This document shows positions 14,148-23,218 of a stretch of DNA of 64,000 bases, piece by piece. Source of the DNA: an uncultured Oscillospiraceae bacterium (GTDB lineage Bacteria > Bacillota > Clostridia > Oscillospirales > Oscillospiraceae); NCBI GenBank assembly GCA_910587395.1, contig CAJULJ010000003.1, forward strand, positions 1 through 64,000. The letters are read 5' to 3'. The number at the start of each line of letters is the position of its first letter. Position 1 is the stretch's first letter. The notes beneath the pieces were generated by a model that saw only the letters and a list, made by a program, of their open reading frames with translations, had not been told where the DNA came from and made no database searches. The position numbers and the translations under genes were made by a program.

Positions 14148-15716
14148 TCAATCGTTCAGCTTGACGACCACCGTGCCGTCGATCACCTGGATGCTGCCCG
14201 CCTCCGGGTACAGGGGCATTGCCTTTGCCTGGGCCGTCTCAGCCAGGGCCAGAGCGTTTTCGCTGTCACCCAGATAGACCTCTCCGGTGAAGCCCAGATA
14301 GTAGCGCAGGAAGTGCCCGTAGGTGTAAGAGGCCCGGTAGCTTCCCAGGTCAAAAACGCCGGTCATTTGGATTCTGTCCAGCTCTGGTGTGGGCACAAGG
14401 GCATCCTCTCTCTGGTCGCTTCCCAGCAGCGCCACCGGCATTCCCTGGCGGTAGCCCTCACAGGATTCGATCTTGTCAAGCAGCCGGGTGGAATAGGCGG
14501 TGCACTGACGCATACTGAGATCTATCTTGAGATAGGCTGTGTTAGCGGTGATTGCGTAGGAGAAGGAGGTCAATGCCATGCTCAGCAGAATGATCCAGCC
14601 GGCCGCCGCCTGAAAGGACCGGACAGAAATTTTTTGCGGGGCAGTCTCCATGTAGTCCGCCAGTGCGATGGGAGCGATGAGGATATAGGAAAGCCCGTAG
14701 ATCATCAGTGTGTGGATGTCGCTGGGTACCATGACATAAATGATATTGCCCGCCAGGGGGTATGCGGCCGCCAGGGCCACGGCCAAGGCCGTCCGGGCCG
14801 GACCCAGCTTCCGCTGCCGCAGCAGCAACACGCCCAGTAGGACGGTGCACAGCGCGGTTGCAATGAAAGCGTACTTCAGAAAACCGAAATGATAGCCTGA
14901 GTCGTTCCGCAGAAAAAATGTGAAATATTTTCCATAGCTTTTCAGGATCAGCCGGGGCAGCTCCGGCAGAGAGATTTTTCCCATATCGGAGATCCCCATA
15001 TAATCCACCAGCGGGACCCGCAGAGAGGTGATGCGGACGATCACCATATAGGCAATCAGCGCGGCCGCCAGGGTGCCCGCCAGCTGGACGCCCTTCAAAA
15101 ACAGCTCCTGGAAGGAGCGCTTTCCGTCCAGGGTCTCAAACAGCAGGGCCCCCACCATAAGGACCGCCGCCACGCCAAGATAGCTTTGATAAATGCCCAT
15201 GGAAAGGGTGATGGCAACGGCGCCGGGAAGAATCCCCCAGCGGAACCGTACGGCGGCGTATGCGCCAAAGGCGGCCAGCATCAGGCTGAAAAAGTACGCG
15301 TCCGCCGTGAACATATAGGCGAAGGTGGAGGTCACCGTGGGGAAGGACACCATGACGGCCGCCGTCACGATGCAGCTCAGGGGATGACGGATTCGGAGCA
15401 GCGACACGGTGAAGCAGGCCGTCCCCGCGAGGCACAGCAGTGAGAGCATTCCGATGAGCCACGGAGTGCTGAACGCGCCGTCCAAGCGCAGAACCGTCGG
15501 CAGAAACCAGCGCCCGGAGGCCGTTCCGTACTCGGCGGAAAAGAGGTGCCCGATGTCGTCGTGATTGGGGAGCTTGTTGACAAACATATAGATGTGCACC
15601 ATGAGGCCCAGAACCACGCAGGCCAGGAAGGTCAGCCGAATCTCCTTTGGAATGCGGCACCAAAGCCCGTCAAAGCACGTTTCCGGTGTGTTCAGCGCCA
15701 AATGGGATGCTTTCAT
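14148..15716 (-). CDS. GtrII-like polytopic glucosyltransferase
   Basis: A 522-aa integral membrane protein with about ten hydrophobic segments between residues 28 and 390 and a C-terminal extracytoplasmic part of about 120 residues. It fits the glucosyltransferase GtrII family, which moves glucose from a polyprenyl-phosphate carrier to a surface polymer outside the membrane. The N-terminal loop after the first span carries the acidic pair NHDDIGHLF, as expected for the metal-binding acidic site of GT-C enzymes. It overlaps gtrB by four bases (ATGA), so the three genes form one transcription unit. The acceptor is unknown: a teichoic-acid-like or other wall glycan is plausible in a Gram-positive. 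Confidence 0.8.
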   Translation of the reverse strand: MKASHLALNTPETCFDGLWCRIPKEIRLTFLACVVLGLMVHIYMFVNKLPNHDDIGHLFSAEYGTASGRWFLPTVLRLDGAFSTPWLIGMLSLLCLAGTACFTVSLLRIRHPLSCIVTAAVMVSFPTVTSTFAYMFTADAYFFSLMLAAFGAYAAVRFRWGILPGAVAITLSMGIYQSYLGVAAVLMVGALLFETLDGKRSFQELFLKGVQLAGTLAAALIAYMVIVRITSLRVPLVDYMGISDMGKISLPELPRLILKSYGKYFTFFLRNDSGYHFGFLKYAFIATALCTVLLGVLLLRQRKLGPARTALAVALAAAYPLAGNIIYVMVPSDIHTLMIYGLSYILIAPIALADYMETAPQKISVRSFQAAAGWIILLSMALTSFSYAITANTAYLKIDLSMRQCTAYSTRLLDKIESCEGYRQGMPVALLGSDQREDALVPTPELDRIQMTGVFDLGSYRASYTYGHFLRYYLGFTGEVYLGDSENALALAETAQAKAMPLYPEAGSIQVIDGTVVVKLND

Positions 15717-16645
15717 ACCTGACCGTTCCTTTCCTGCCCGCAGGCTCTGGCTACAAGATAGCGGGGGCGGGCCTTCACCTCAATAAAGATCTGCGCGATG
15801 TAGTAGCCGATGATGCCTAGGCTGATCATCAGGATGCTGCCGATCAGGAGCATCAGAATGATAACCGTAGTGAAGCCGTCCGCCGCGCCGCCGCAGGCCC
15901 AGTTGACCAATGTCTGCACGCCCAGAACCAGGGACAGCAGCAGGGTCAGCACACCCAGGACGGTGACAATCTGCATGGGGGCGGAGGAGTAGGCGGCGAT
16001 ATTGGAGATGGCGTAGCGGAACAGCGACGCTGTGGACCAATGGGTGTCACCCACTGTCCGCTCAGCCACGCTGAACTCCACCTCGGCGGTGCGGAAGCCC
16101 GCCCAGGCCACCAGGGCGCGGAAAAATGTCTTGTGCTCAGACAGATCCAGCAGGGTTTTCACCACCCGGCGGTCCATCAGCTTGAAGTCGGAAGCGCGGG
16201 ACATGTCCAGGCGTATGGCCTTGCTCATGATGCTGTAAAAGGTTTTGGCTGCAAAGCTGTGAAGGCCGCTCTCCTGGCCGCGGTCCGTCTTGACGCCGTT
16301 GACCACTTCCCAGCCCTGCTGCCAGAGGGCGTACATCTCGGGCAACTTTTCGGGGGGATGCTGCAAATCACAGTCCATCACCGCGCAGCACTCCCCTTTG
16401 GACACCTCCATACCGGCAAAAATGGCCGCTTCCTTTCCAAAATTGCGGGAAAAGCTGATGCCGCGGACAGTGGGGTCCTGCTCTGCGGTCTGCATGATCT
16501 CCTCCCAGGAGCTGTCGGCAGAGCCGTCATCCACGAAGATCAGTTCATATGGGATGTCCGCGTTCCGAAGAACCTGCCCGATGGATTGAGCCGCCTGGGA
16601 GATCGCGCCTGCCTCGTTGTAGGCGGGGATAACGACGGAAAGCAT
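15713..16645 (-). CDS. gtrB: Polyprenyl-phosphate (bactoprenol) glycosyltransferase, GtrB type
   Basis: A 310-aa family-2 glycosyltransferase that loads a sugar, usually glucose, from a UDP donor onto undecaprenyl phosphate at the inner face of the membrane. The GT-A fold shows in SVVIPAYNEAGAI (residue 3), FVDDGSADSS (about 38) and the metal-binding MDCDLQHPPE (DxD, about 89). Two membrane helices close the protein (about 230-255 and 266-290), as in GtrB/DPM1-like enzymes. The ATG at 16645 lies four bases after the gtrA stop, with AAGGGGCG ahead of it; the longer open frame overlaps gtrA and was rejected. Confidence 0.9.
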   Translation of the reverse strand: MLSVVIPAYNEAGAISQAAQSIGQVLRNADIPYELIFVDDGSADSSWEEIMQTAEQDPTVRGISFSRNFGKEAAIFAGMEVSKGECCAVMDCDLQHPPEKLPEMYALWQQGWEVVNGVKTDRGQESGLHSFAAKTFYSIMSKAIRLDMSRASDFKLMDRRVVKTLLDLSEHKTFFRALVAWAGFRTAEVEFSVAERTVGDTHWSTASLFRYAISNIAAYSSAPMQIVTVLGVLTLLLSLVLGVQTLVNWACGGAADGFTTVIILMLLIGSILMISLGIIGYYIAQIFIEVKARPRYLVARACGQERNGQV

Positions 16646-16649
16646 TCGC

Positions 16650-17063
16650 TTACGCCCCTTTCTTGCGTTTGAACACCAAAAGGCCGGTGAAATAGTTGAC
16701 AATGACGACCAATACCGCAACCAGGAGCTTCGCCACCATCTCATCCACAAGAAGGAAGTCCACCAGCAGGAAGAGGAGCAGGGTCTCCAGGCCCAGCGAG
16801 AACAAACGGGAGAAGGCGAAGGAAAACGCTTCCTTTACACTCCGGGAGGAGGTGGAACAGTAGACCCATTTGCCGTTGGCAAAGTAGGAAAAGGTGACGG
16901 CGGCCACCCAGGCGGCCACGTTGCTGGCGATATAGTGGAGGCTGGTGGCATTGGTCAGAACACCGTAAACGAGGTAATTGACCAGGGTGGTCATACAGCC
17001 GACCACAAGATAAGCGGCCTGCTCTCTGTAGGTGCCGATAAGAGTCCGAAGCTTTTCGATCAT
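16650..17063 (-). CDS. gtrA: GtrA-family membrane protein (putative lipid-linked sugar flippase)
   Basis: A 137-aa protein with four predicted membrane helices and the GtrA-family features YLVVGCMTTLVNYLVYGVL (first helix) and SYFANGKWVY (between helices 2 and 3). GtrA proteins are thought to flip the polyprenyl-phosphate-glucose made by GtrB to the outer face for the GtrII enzyme. It is the first gene of the gtrA-gtrB-gtrII operon and sits behind a good promoter. A ribosome site CGGAGGTCC precedes the ATG. Confidence 0.88.
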   Translation of the reverse strand: MIEKLRTLIGTYREQAAYLVVGCMTTLVNYLVYGVLTNATSLHYIASNVAAWVAAVTFSYFANGKWVYCSTSSRSVKEAFSFAFSRLFSLGLETLLLFLLVDFLLVDEMVAKLLVAVLVVIVNYFTGLLVFKRKKGA

Positions 17064-17169
17064 GGAGGACCTCCGATTGAAAAATGCGCAGGAAGCTCAG
17101 GGAAAAAGAGGCGTTGCTTTTGAAATGTGCAGCTTTCCCGCCGGTACATATCGATTTGCACGTCATATT

Positions 17170-17198
17170 AGAATACCACAAAAATCCTATGGTTTCAA
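17170..17198 (-). promoter_or_regulatory. Promoter of the gtr operon
   Basis: On the minus strand TTGAAA (17193-17198), 17-bp spacer and TATTCT (17170-17175), giving a leader of about 100 nt before gtrA. Confidence 0.6.
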
Positions 17199-17238
17199 CA
17201 GCTCTGGAAGAATTTTTATAGCAGCCGCGTGGGTGACG

Positions 17239-17276
17239 GCAAAGAAGGCGGCGTGATCGTGAGATCCCACCGCCTT
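17239..17276 (-). terminator. Terminator of the opp operon
   Basis: On the minus strand AAGGCGG pairs with CCGCCTT across a roughly 18-base partly paired loop, followed by CTTTG. It lies about 60 bases after the oppF stop. Confidence 0.5.
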
Positions 17277-17336
17277 TATGAAAATAGTTTCCGATACCAG
17301 ATTTGCTCGCGCCACAAGGAAATTTTTTTCGTCAGC

Positions 17337-18272
17337 TCACCGGCCGGCCGTCTCGCGGGTCCACTGGGACAGCTCCTGGACGGTGGCCAGCACGGTGTGG
17401 GCGCCGCCCACATGGTGCTCGACGCCTTGCTCATAATCGATGCCGCTGGCGTTTTTGTCGTAGGCCATCGACTTGCGCCGCTTTTCCACCTCGGGATTTG
17501 GGTGGGGGACGGCGGACAGCAGGCTGCGGGTGTAGGGGTGGATGGGGTTGGAGAAAATCTCCTCCGTGGTGCCCGTCTCCACCAGATAGCCCAGGTGGAG
17601 CACCCCGATTCGGTCGGAGATGTATTTCACCATGGACAGGTCGTGGGCAATGAACAGATAAGCGCACCGGGTTTCCTCCTGGATGTCCTTCATCAGGTTG
17701 ACCACCTGGGCCTGAATGGACACGTCCAGGGCGGAAATGCACTCGTCCGCGATGATGAGCTTGGGGTTCATGATGAGCGCCCGGGCGATGCCCACCCGCT
17801 GGCGCTGGCCGCCGGAGAACTGGTGGGGATACCGCTCGGCGTGGGCGGGGGAAAGGCCCACCTTTTTCAGCATGGCGCCCACCGCCTCGGCGCGCTCCGC
17901 GGCGCTGGAATAACGGTGGTGGATGTCCAGGCCCTCGCCGATGATGTCCCCCACCTTTTTTCGGGGGTTTAAGCTGGACATGGGGTCCTGGAAGATCATC
18001 TGCATGTCCCGGCGGAGCATGGAGCGGGTGTCCTTGTCCAGCCTGCCGGAAATCTCCCTGCCCTCAAAGGTGATGGAGCCTGCCGTGGGGTCATAGAGGC
18101 GGATGATGCTGCGCCCGATGGTGGTTTTGCCGGAGCCGGACTCACCCACCAGACCATAGGTCTCGCCGGGGAAAATCTCAAAGGACACCCCGTTCACCGC
18201 CTTGACGGAGAACTTCCGGGAGACGGGGAAATGCTGCCTCAGTCCGTTCACTTTCAATAACGCTTCGCTCAT
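17337..18272 (-). CDS. oppF: Peptide ABC transporter ATP-binding protein (OppF/DppF type)
   Basis: A 311-aa ATPase of an oligopeptide/dipeptide importer. Walker A is GESGSGKTT (about 43), the Q-loop is MIFQDPMSSLNP, the ABC signature FSGGQRQRVGIAR (about 152) and Walker B LIIADECISALD (about 172). The usual DEPxSALD has become DECISALD, a mild change outside the catalytic Glu. The OppF-specific HPYTRSLLSAVPHP follows. It is last in the operon, and its ATG overlaps the end of oppD by four bases. It pairs with OppD to power import through OppB/OppC. Confidence 0.92.
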   Translation of the reverse strand: MSEALLKVNGLRQHFPVSRKFSVKAVNGVSFEIFPGETYGLVGESGSGKTTIGRSIIRLYDPTAGSITFEGREISGRLDKDTRSMLRRDMQMIFQDPMSSLNPRKKVGDIIGEGLDIHHRYSSAAERAEAVGAMLKKVGLSPAHAERYPHQFSGGQRQRVGIARALIMNPKLIIADECISALDVSIQAQVVNLMKDIQEETRCAYLFIAHDLSMVKYISDRIGVLHLGYLVETGTTEEIFSNPIHPYTRSLLSAVPHPNPEVEKRRKSMAYDKNASGIDYEQGVEHHVGGAHTVLATVQELSQWTRETAGR

Positions 18273-19348
18273 AGATACTTTTCCGCCTCCTTTTTGGCCC
18301 GCTCCAGCCGGGCTTTCAATCCCTCGGGCAGCTCCGCCTTGGGCGCGTCCGGATGGAGCAGCCAGGTGGCGGCATAGTGGGTGTCGGAAATCTTGAACAG
18401 AGGCGGCGCTTCCTTTTCGTCAATCTTCATGGCGAAGGCGTTGCGGGGGGTGAAGGCGTCGCCCTTGGGCTCATGGAGCAGGTTGGGAGGGCTGCCGGGG
18501 ATGGAGTACAGCCGGTCGTCGTCGGTGTCCAGGTCGGGCATGGCGGACAGCAGGCCCCAGGTATAGGGGTGGGCGGGCTCGTAAAAAATTTCGTTCACGT
18601 TGCCCACTTCCACAATTTTTCCGGCATACATCACGTTGACGTAGTCGGCCACCTTGGCCACCACGCCCAGATCATGGGTGATGTAGATGACGGACAGGCC
18701 CAGCCGGTCCTGCACGTCTTTGATGAGCTCCAGGATCTTGGCCTGGATGGTCACGTCCAGAGCGGTGGTGGGCTCGTCGCAGATGAGGATGTCCGGGCGG
18801 CCCGACAGGGCGATGGCAATGACCACACGCTGGCGCATACCGCCGGACAGCTGATGGGGGTAGTTCTTCATCCGCTTTTCCGCGTCGGTGATGCCCACCA
18901 GCTCCAGCAGCTCCACGGACCGTTTCCAGGCGTCCGCCTTGGACATGCCCCGATGGAGGATCATACCTTCCATGATCTGCTTGCCGATCTGCATGGTGGG
19001 GTCCAGGCTGGTCATGGGGTCCTGAAACACCATGGCGATGCGGTTGCCGTTGAAGTCCTTTCTCAGCTGCCTCTTGGGGATTTTCAGCAGGTCCACGGTC
19101 TGCTCGGGGCCGTCTCCCTCGGCATAGGTGTAGAGCACCTCGCCGCTGTTGATGGTGGCGTTGGCGTCCAGCAGGCCGCAGGCGGCCTTCATGGTCACCG
19201 ACTTGCCCGAGCCGGACTCGCCCACGATGGCAACGGTCTCGCCCTTTTGCAGGTCCAGATTCACGCCCCGGATGGCATGGATGGTGCCGGCGTTGGTACG
19301 GAAGGAGATGTCCAGATCCTTGATTTCCAAAATCGTTTTGTTTGCCAA
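18269..19348 (-). CDS. oppD: Peptide ABC transporter ATP-binding protein (OppD/DppD type)
   Basis: A 359-aa ATPase, partner of OppF. It has Walker A GESGSGKSVT (about 40), Q-loop VFQDPMTSLDP, signature LSGGMRQRVVIA and Walker B ILICDEPTTALDVT. The C-terminal oligopeptide-transporter extension with HPYTWGLLSAMP and the PGSPPNLLHEPKGDAF segment is present; iron-sulfur cysteines seen in some relatives are absent. Translation starts at TTG (19346-19348), chosen because GGAGGGAAG lies eight bases upstream and the protein begins as relatives do (MANKTILEIKDLDISF). Confidence 0.92.
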   Translation of the reverse strand: MANKTILEIKDLDISFRTNAGTIHAIRGVNLDLQKGETVAIVGESGSGKSVTMKAACGLLDANATINSGEVLYTYAEGDGPEQTVDLLKIPKRQLRKDFNGNRIAMVFQDPMTSLDPTMQIGKQIMEGMILHRGMSKADAWKRSVELLELVGITDAEKRMKNYPHQLSGGMRQRVVIAIALSGRPDILICDEPTTALDVTIQAKILELIKDVQDRLGLSVIYITHDLGVVAKVADYVNVMYAGKIVEVGNVNEIFYEPAHPYTWGLLSAMPDLDTDDDRLYSIPGSPPNLLHEPKGDAFTPRNAFAMKIDEKEAPPLFKISDTHYAATWLLHPDAPKAELPEGLKARLERAKKEAEKYL

Positions 19349-19361
19349 GTTTCTTCCCTCC

Positions 19362-20369
19362 TCACATGTCTTCCAGCTTGGGGGCCAGAGCCTCCCGGAA
19401 GCCGTCGCCGATGAAGTTGAAGCCCAGCATCAGAAGGGCCAGCACGATGATGGGGGGCAGGATCTGATAGGGCAGGGTGGTGATATTGTTGAAGCCGGCC
19501 TCGATCAGGGAGCCGATGGAGCATTGGGGCAGCACGATGCCCACGCCCACAAAGCTGAGGAACGCCTCGGTGAAAATGGCGGTGGGAATGGAAAACATCA
19601 CCTGGGTGATGATGGGACCGATGGTGTTGGGCAGAATTTCCTTGAAAATGATGTGGAAGCTGCCCGCGCCCAGGGTGCGGCTGGCCAGCACATACTCATG
19701 CTCCTTGAGCTTGAGCATTTCCGCGCGGCTGATCTTGCTCATGCCGATCCACTCGGTGAGCAGCAGGGCCACAATAACCAGCACCATGCCCTTGGGCATG
19801 AAAATGGCCAGCACGGACACGATGACCAGCCGGGGGACGGAGTTGCCGATCTCCACGATGCGCTGCATGATGTTGTCCGTCATGCCGCCGAAGAAGCCGG
19901 AGATCAGGCCATAGCTCATGCCGATGATCATATCGATGATGATGGTGACAAAGGCGATGATGAGGGAGATGCGGGCCCCCTGCCAGGTGCGGGTCCACAG
20001 GTCCCGGCCCATGTCGTCGGTACCGAACAGGAAGGTGTGCTCCGCGAACAGCGCGGCGTTGTTGCCGCTGCCCTGGATGACGCCGGAGATCTGCGGCCCG
20101 ATGCCCCGGGCCACAATTTGCTTGCCCTCCTCGCTGGTGACGGACACGATGCTGTCGTAATTATAGGCGTTCATCATGGGCCCAAAGGCGGCGAAGAACA
20201 TGATGAGCAGGACGATGACCAGCCCCACCACAGCCCGCCTGTTGCGGAAGAAGCTGATGGCGACGCCCTTCCAGTAGCCCTGGGAGGCGAAGTTCTGGTC
20301 GGTGGTGATATCCCGGTCGGGGAGGAACTGGAAATCCTCCTTGACGGGCACGTATGGCGTGTTGTTCAT
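19362..20369 (-). CDS. oppC: Peptide ABC transporter permease (OppC/DppC type)
   Basis: A 335-aa permease. An N-terminal cytoplasmic tail of about 40 residues is followed by the first membrane span, a large extracytoplasmic loop and five further spans. The DppC/OppC domain shows in AFVTIIIDMIIGMSYGLISG, and the coupling-helix EAA-type motif in EYVLASRTLGAGSFHIIFKE. It forms the channel with OppB. GGAGGGCTGAGC precedes the ATG. It sits 2 bases after oppB and 13 bases before oppD, within one operon. Confidence 0.92.
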   Translation of the reverse strand: MNNTPYVPVKEDFQFLPDRDITTDQNFASQGYWKGVAISFFRNRRAVVGLVIVLLIMFFAAFGPMMNAYNYDSIVSVTSEEGKQIVARGIGPQISGVIQGSGNNAALFAEHTFLFGTDDMGRDLWTRTWQGARISLIIAFVTIIIDMIIGMSYGLISGFFGGMTDNIMQRIVEIGNSVPRLVIVSVLAIFMPKGMVLVIVALLLTEWIGMSKISRAEMLKLKEHEYVLASRTLGAGSFHIIFKEILPNTIGPIITQVMFSIPTAIFTEAFLSFVGVGIVLPQCSIGSLIEAGFNNITTLPYQILPPIIVLALLMLGFNFIGDGFREALAPKLEDM

Positions 20370-20371
20370 GC

Positions 20372-21313
20372 TCAGCCCTCCTTTGTGGAAACCCGGATGC
20401 GGGGGTCAAGCAGGCCGTAGAGCAGGTCCACCACCAGCATGATCCCAATGTACAGCGCGGAGTAGAGGATGCCCAGGGCCAGCACATAGTTATAGTCCAC
20501 GCCCTCGCCGGTGATGGCGTCCACCATCAGCTTGCCGATGCCGTTGATGCCGTAAATCTTCTCCACCACCAGCGCGCCGGTGAGCAGGTCCACGATGAGG
20601 GGAGCCAGCACCGTCACGATGGGCACCAGGGCGTTGCGCAGGACGTGCCTGCGTACCAGCGTACCACCGTACAGACCTTTGCTCTCCGCCAGGCGGACAT
20701 AATCGCTGTCCATGACCTCCACCATCTCGTTCCGGGTGAACCGCGCCACCGTGGACATGGTGAACAGGCTCAGGGACAGGGAAGGAAGCACAGAGGAGAA
20801 CAGGAAACGGTTGGCGTCGAAAAAGTAGGGGAAGAAGGGAATCTTGAAGGAGAAGAAATATTGCAGGAAAATCAGGAACACGTAGGACGGCACGCACACC
20901 CCGATGATGGAGAATACGGTGCAGAAGCCGTCCAGGAACCTGCCCCGGTTCAGGGCCGCCACAATGCCCAGCAACAGCCCCACCGCCGTACCGATCAGGA
21001 TGGCGATGCCACCGATGCGGAAGGAGTTGGAGATGGCGGTGGACAGGACCGTGTTGATGGGCGCGCCGTAATAGAGCGAGGTTCCCCGCCCGAAATCTCC
21101 CTTGAGCAGGTTGGCCATGTACCGCCCGAACTGGACCAGGATGGGATCGTCCAGTCCCATCTCCAGCCGCTTGGCGGCGATCTGCTCCGCGCTCATGCGC
21201 TCCGAGGGGAAGGGGTTGCCGGGCATGATGCGCACCAGCACAAAAAGCAGGAACACAATGAGCAGCAGGGTGAGCAGAGCCATTCCGACTCGTTTCAATG
21301 TATATTTCACCAT
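20372..21313 (-). CDS. oppB: Peptide ABC transporter permease (OppB/DppB type)
   Basis: A 313-aa permease with six membrane spans, typical for OppB. The N-terminal span VGMALLTLLLIVFLLFVLVR is followed by the family's RIMPGNPF, and the coupling motif is DYVRLAESKGLYGGTLVRRHVLRNA. Three in-frame ATGs lie close together; the one at 21313 (MVKYTLKR) was chosen because GGGGGT is eight bases upstream and relatives begin there. It is separated from oppA by 167 bases that hold two hairpins, which could lower permease expression relative to the binding protein. Confidence 0.92.
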   Translation of the reverse strand: MVKYTLKRVGMALLTLLLIVFLLFVLVRIMPGNPFPSERMSAEQIAAKRLEMGLDDPILVQFGRYMANLLKGDFGRGTSLYYGAPINTVLSTAISNSFRIGGIAILIGTAVGLLLGIVAALNRGRFLDGFCTVFSIIGVCVPSYVFLIFLQYFFSFKIPFFPYFFDANRFLFSSVLPSLSLSLFTMSTVARFTRNEMVEVMDSDYVRLAESKGLYGGTLVRRHVLRNALVPIVTVLAPLIVDLLTGALVVEKIYGINGIGKLMVDAITGEGVDYNYVLALGILYSALYIGIMLVVDLLYGLLDPRIRVSTKEG

Positions 21314-21345
21314 AAGCATTACCCCCAGTGATAGTGTATCGTCAT

Positions 21346-21399
21346 AGTCAAAAAACCTCAAAACAAGTATGTATGGATTTGTTTGGAAGTTTTTTGACT
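21346..21399. promoter_or_regulatory. Large A/T-rich hairpin in the oppA-oppB gap
   Basis: AGTCAAAAAAC (21346-21356) and GTTTTTTGACT (21389-21399) are perfect inverted arms; AAACAA and TTTGTTT inside extend the stem. It could be an RNA processing or stabilising structure between oppA and the rest of the operon. Confidence 0.5.
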
Positions 21400-21427
21400 A
21401 CTGATTTGTCCGGATGGGGAAAGGGCG

Positions 21428-21459
21428 GGGGAGCGGCACTCAGAAAAGGGCCGCTCCCC
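21428..21459 (-). terminator. Attenuator-like hairpin after oppA
   Basis: Ten-bp G/C stem GGGGAGCGGC / GCCGCTCCCC just after the oppA stop on the minus strand, without a clean T-run (GCCCTTTCCCC follows). It probably causes partial termination or protects the oppA transcript. Confidence 0.5.
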
Positions 21460-21480
21460 ACAAAACGCCTGTGTTGTGTG

Positions 21481-23190
21481 TCAGCCGATGCTGGCGGATT
21501 TGTAAACGCGGTTCAGAGCCACAGGGTGGAACTCGACGCCGCTCACGCCGTCGGCGATGAGGTTGGCGTTGGACTTGGTGTACAAGGGGGCGATGACGGC
21601 CTCCTTCATCACCAGCTCCTCGCCCTCATACAGTGCGGCCCAGCGGGCATCGTAGTCGGTGACATAGGCGCCGGTGGTGCAGTCGGTGATGATCTGATCA
21701 TATTCAGCGTTGGACCAGAAGCCGTAGTTGTTGGCGTTGTTGGTCACCCACATGCCCATGTAGGTCATGGGGTCGGCGTAGTCGGGACCCCAGCGGGTCA
21801 GAGCCACGTCGTAGTTGTCGTTCTGCATCTTGTCCAGACGCTCGGCCTTGGTCATGGGCTGGAGGTTCAGGGTCACGCCGGGGAGGTTCTCCTCCACCTG
21901 GCTCTTGATGGCCTGAGCCACGTTGGCCACCTCGTCACCCTCGTTGTTGCCGTAGATCATGGTGAACTCGAAGCTGTCCACGCCCAGCTCGGACTTGGCG
22001 GCCTCCAGATAGCTCTGGGCCTTGGTCACGTCGTAGCCGCAGTAGTCGGCAAACTTCTTCTGGTCGGCGGAGAAGTCCTCGCCGGTGGTGGCGCTGGCGG
22101 CGAACTGGGGAGGCACGGCGGTGTAGGTGGCCAGGGAGCCGTCCATCACGTAATTGTCCACGATGCTCTCGCGGTCGATGGCGTTGGAGATGGCCAGACG
22201 CAGATTGGTGTTGGCCAGCTTGCCGCCCTGGGCGTTTTTATCGGTCTGGCTGAAGGTGAGGTACCACATATAGCCCGCGCCGGTGACCTTCAGCTTGCTG
22301 GACAGGCTGGCGTCGCTCTCGGCGGAGGCCACCTGACTGCCGTTGATGGTGACCAGATCCAAGGTGTTGCTACGGAAAGCGGTCAGGGCGTTATCCGAGG
22401 AACCCACCACCTGGTAGCTGATGCCGGGCAGCTTCACACGGGCGGCGTCCCAGTAGTCGGGGTTCTTCTTTAGGGACAGGCTGGCGGTGCCGGGGGTGTA
22501 GCTCTCCAGAATGAACGCGCCGTTGGACAGATAGGTCTCTGGGCTGGTGCCATAGGTGCCTTCAGCCAGACCGCTGTAAAACTTCTCATTGATGGGGTAG
22601 AAGGCGGGGAAGTACATCAGGGAGGGGAAGTAGGACACAGGGGCGGTCAGCTCCACCACCAGGGTCTTTTCGTCCGAAGCGGTGATGCCAAGGGTGTCGG
22701 AGGAAGCTTCGCCGGACATGATGGCGTCGGCGTTCTTCACGTTGCCCACGCCGTCGCCGAACATGTAGCCGTACTCCTCATTGGTTTCCACGCCCAGCCG
22801 CCAGGCAAACACGAAGTCCTGGGCGGTGACGGGGTCACCGTTGGCCCATTTGGCGTCGCGCAGATGGAAGGTGTAGGTCTGGCCGTCGTCGGAGATGTCC
22901 CACTTCTCGGCGATGGCGGGGATGGCCGCGCCCTCGGCGTCCATCTGAGTCAGGCCGTCGATGCAGTCGGCAATGACCTCGAAGGAGTCGCCGTCGGTGG
23001 CCAGATTGGTATCCAGGGACATGACGTTGGTGCTCAGCATGACGTTCAGGTATTTGCCTCCGTCATTGCCGGAGCTGGGGGCGACGCTGGGATTAGTCCC
23101 AGTGTCTGAGCCCGCGGGCTCATTGCTGTTACATGCCGTCAGCCCAAAGAGCATCAGGGCCGCCAGCAGCATGGAGATGGTCTTTTTCAT
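21481..23190 (-). CDS. oppA: Peptide ABC transporter substrate-binding lipoprotein (OppA/DppA type)
   Basis: A 569-aa lipoprotein with a signal peptide (MKKTISMLLAALMLFGL) and lipobox L-T-A-C (Cys20), then a Gly/Ser/Asn-rich linker. The solute-binding family-5 fold is recognised from the N-terminal LDTNLATDGDSFEV region, WDISDDGQTYTFHLRDAKW and NPDYWD. It captures peptides outside the membrane and delivers them to OppBC. The ATG at 23190 starts a normal lipoprotein signal; a TTG four codons upstream lies too close to the AAAGGA site. It is the first gene of the operon, has a strong promoter with an operator-like repeat, and is separated from oppB by hairpins. Confidence 0.92.
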   Translation of the reverse strand: MKKTISMLLAALMLFGLTACNSNEPAGSDTGTNPSVAPSSGNDGGKYLNVMLSTNVMSLDTNLATDGDSFEVIADCIDGLTQMDAEGAAIPAIAEKWDISDDGQTYTFHLRDAKWANGDPVTAQDFVFAWRLGVETNEEYGYMFGDGVGNVKNADAIMSGEASSDTLGITASDEKTLVVELTAPVSYFPSLMYFPAFYPINEKFYSGLAEGTYGTSPETYLSNGAFILESYTPGTASLSLKKNPDYWDAARVKLPGISYQVVGSSDNALTAFRSNTLDLVTINGSQVASAESDASLSSKLKVTGAGYMWYLTFSQTDKNAQGGKLANTNLRLAISNAIDRESIVDNYVMDGSLATYTAVPPQFAASATTGEDFSADQKKFADYCGYDVTKAQSYLEAAKSELGVDSFEFTMIYGNNEGDEVANVAQAIKSQVEENLPGVTLNLQPMTKAERLDKMQNDNYDVALTRWGPDYADPMTYMGMWVTNNANNYGFWSNAEYDQIITDCTTGAYVTDYDARWAALYEGEELVMKEAVIAPLYTKSNANLIADGVSGVEFHPVALNRVYKSASIG

Positions 23191-23218
23191 TCCATTACTC
23201 AATCCTTTCCATTTTTGC

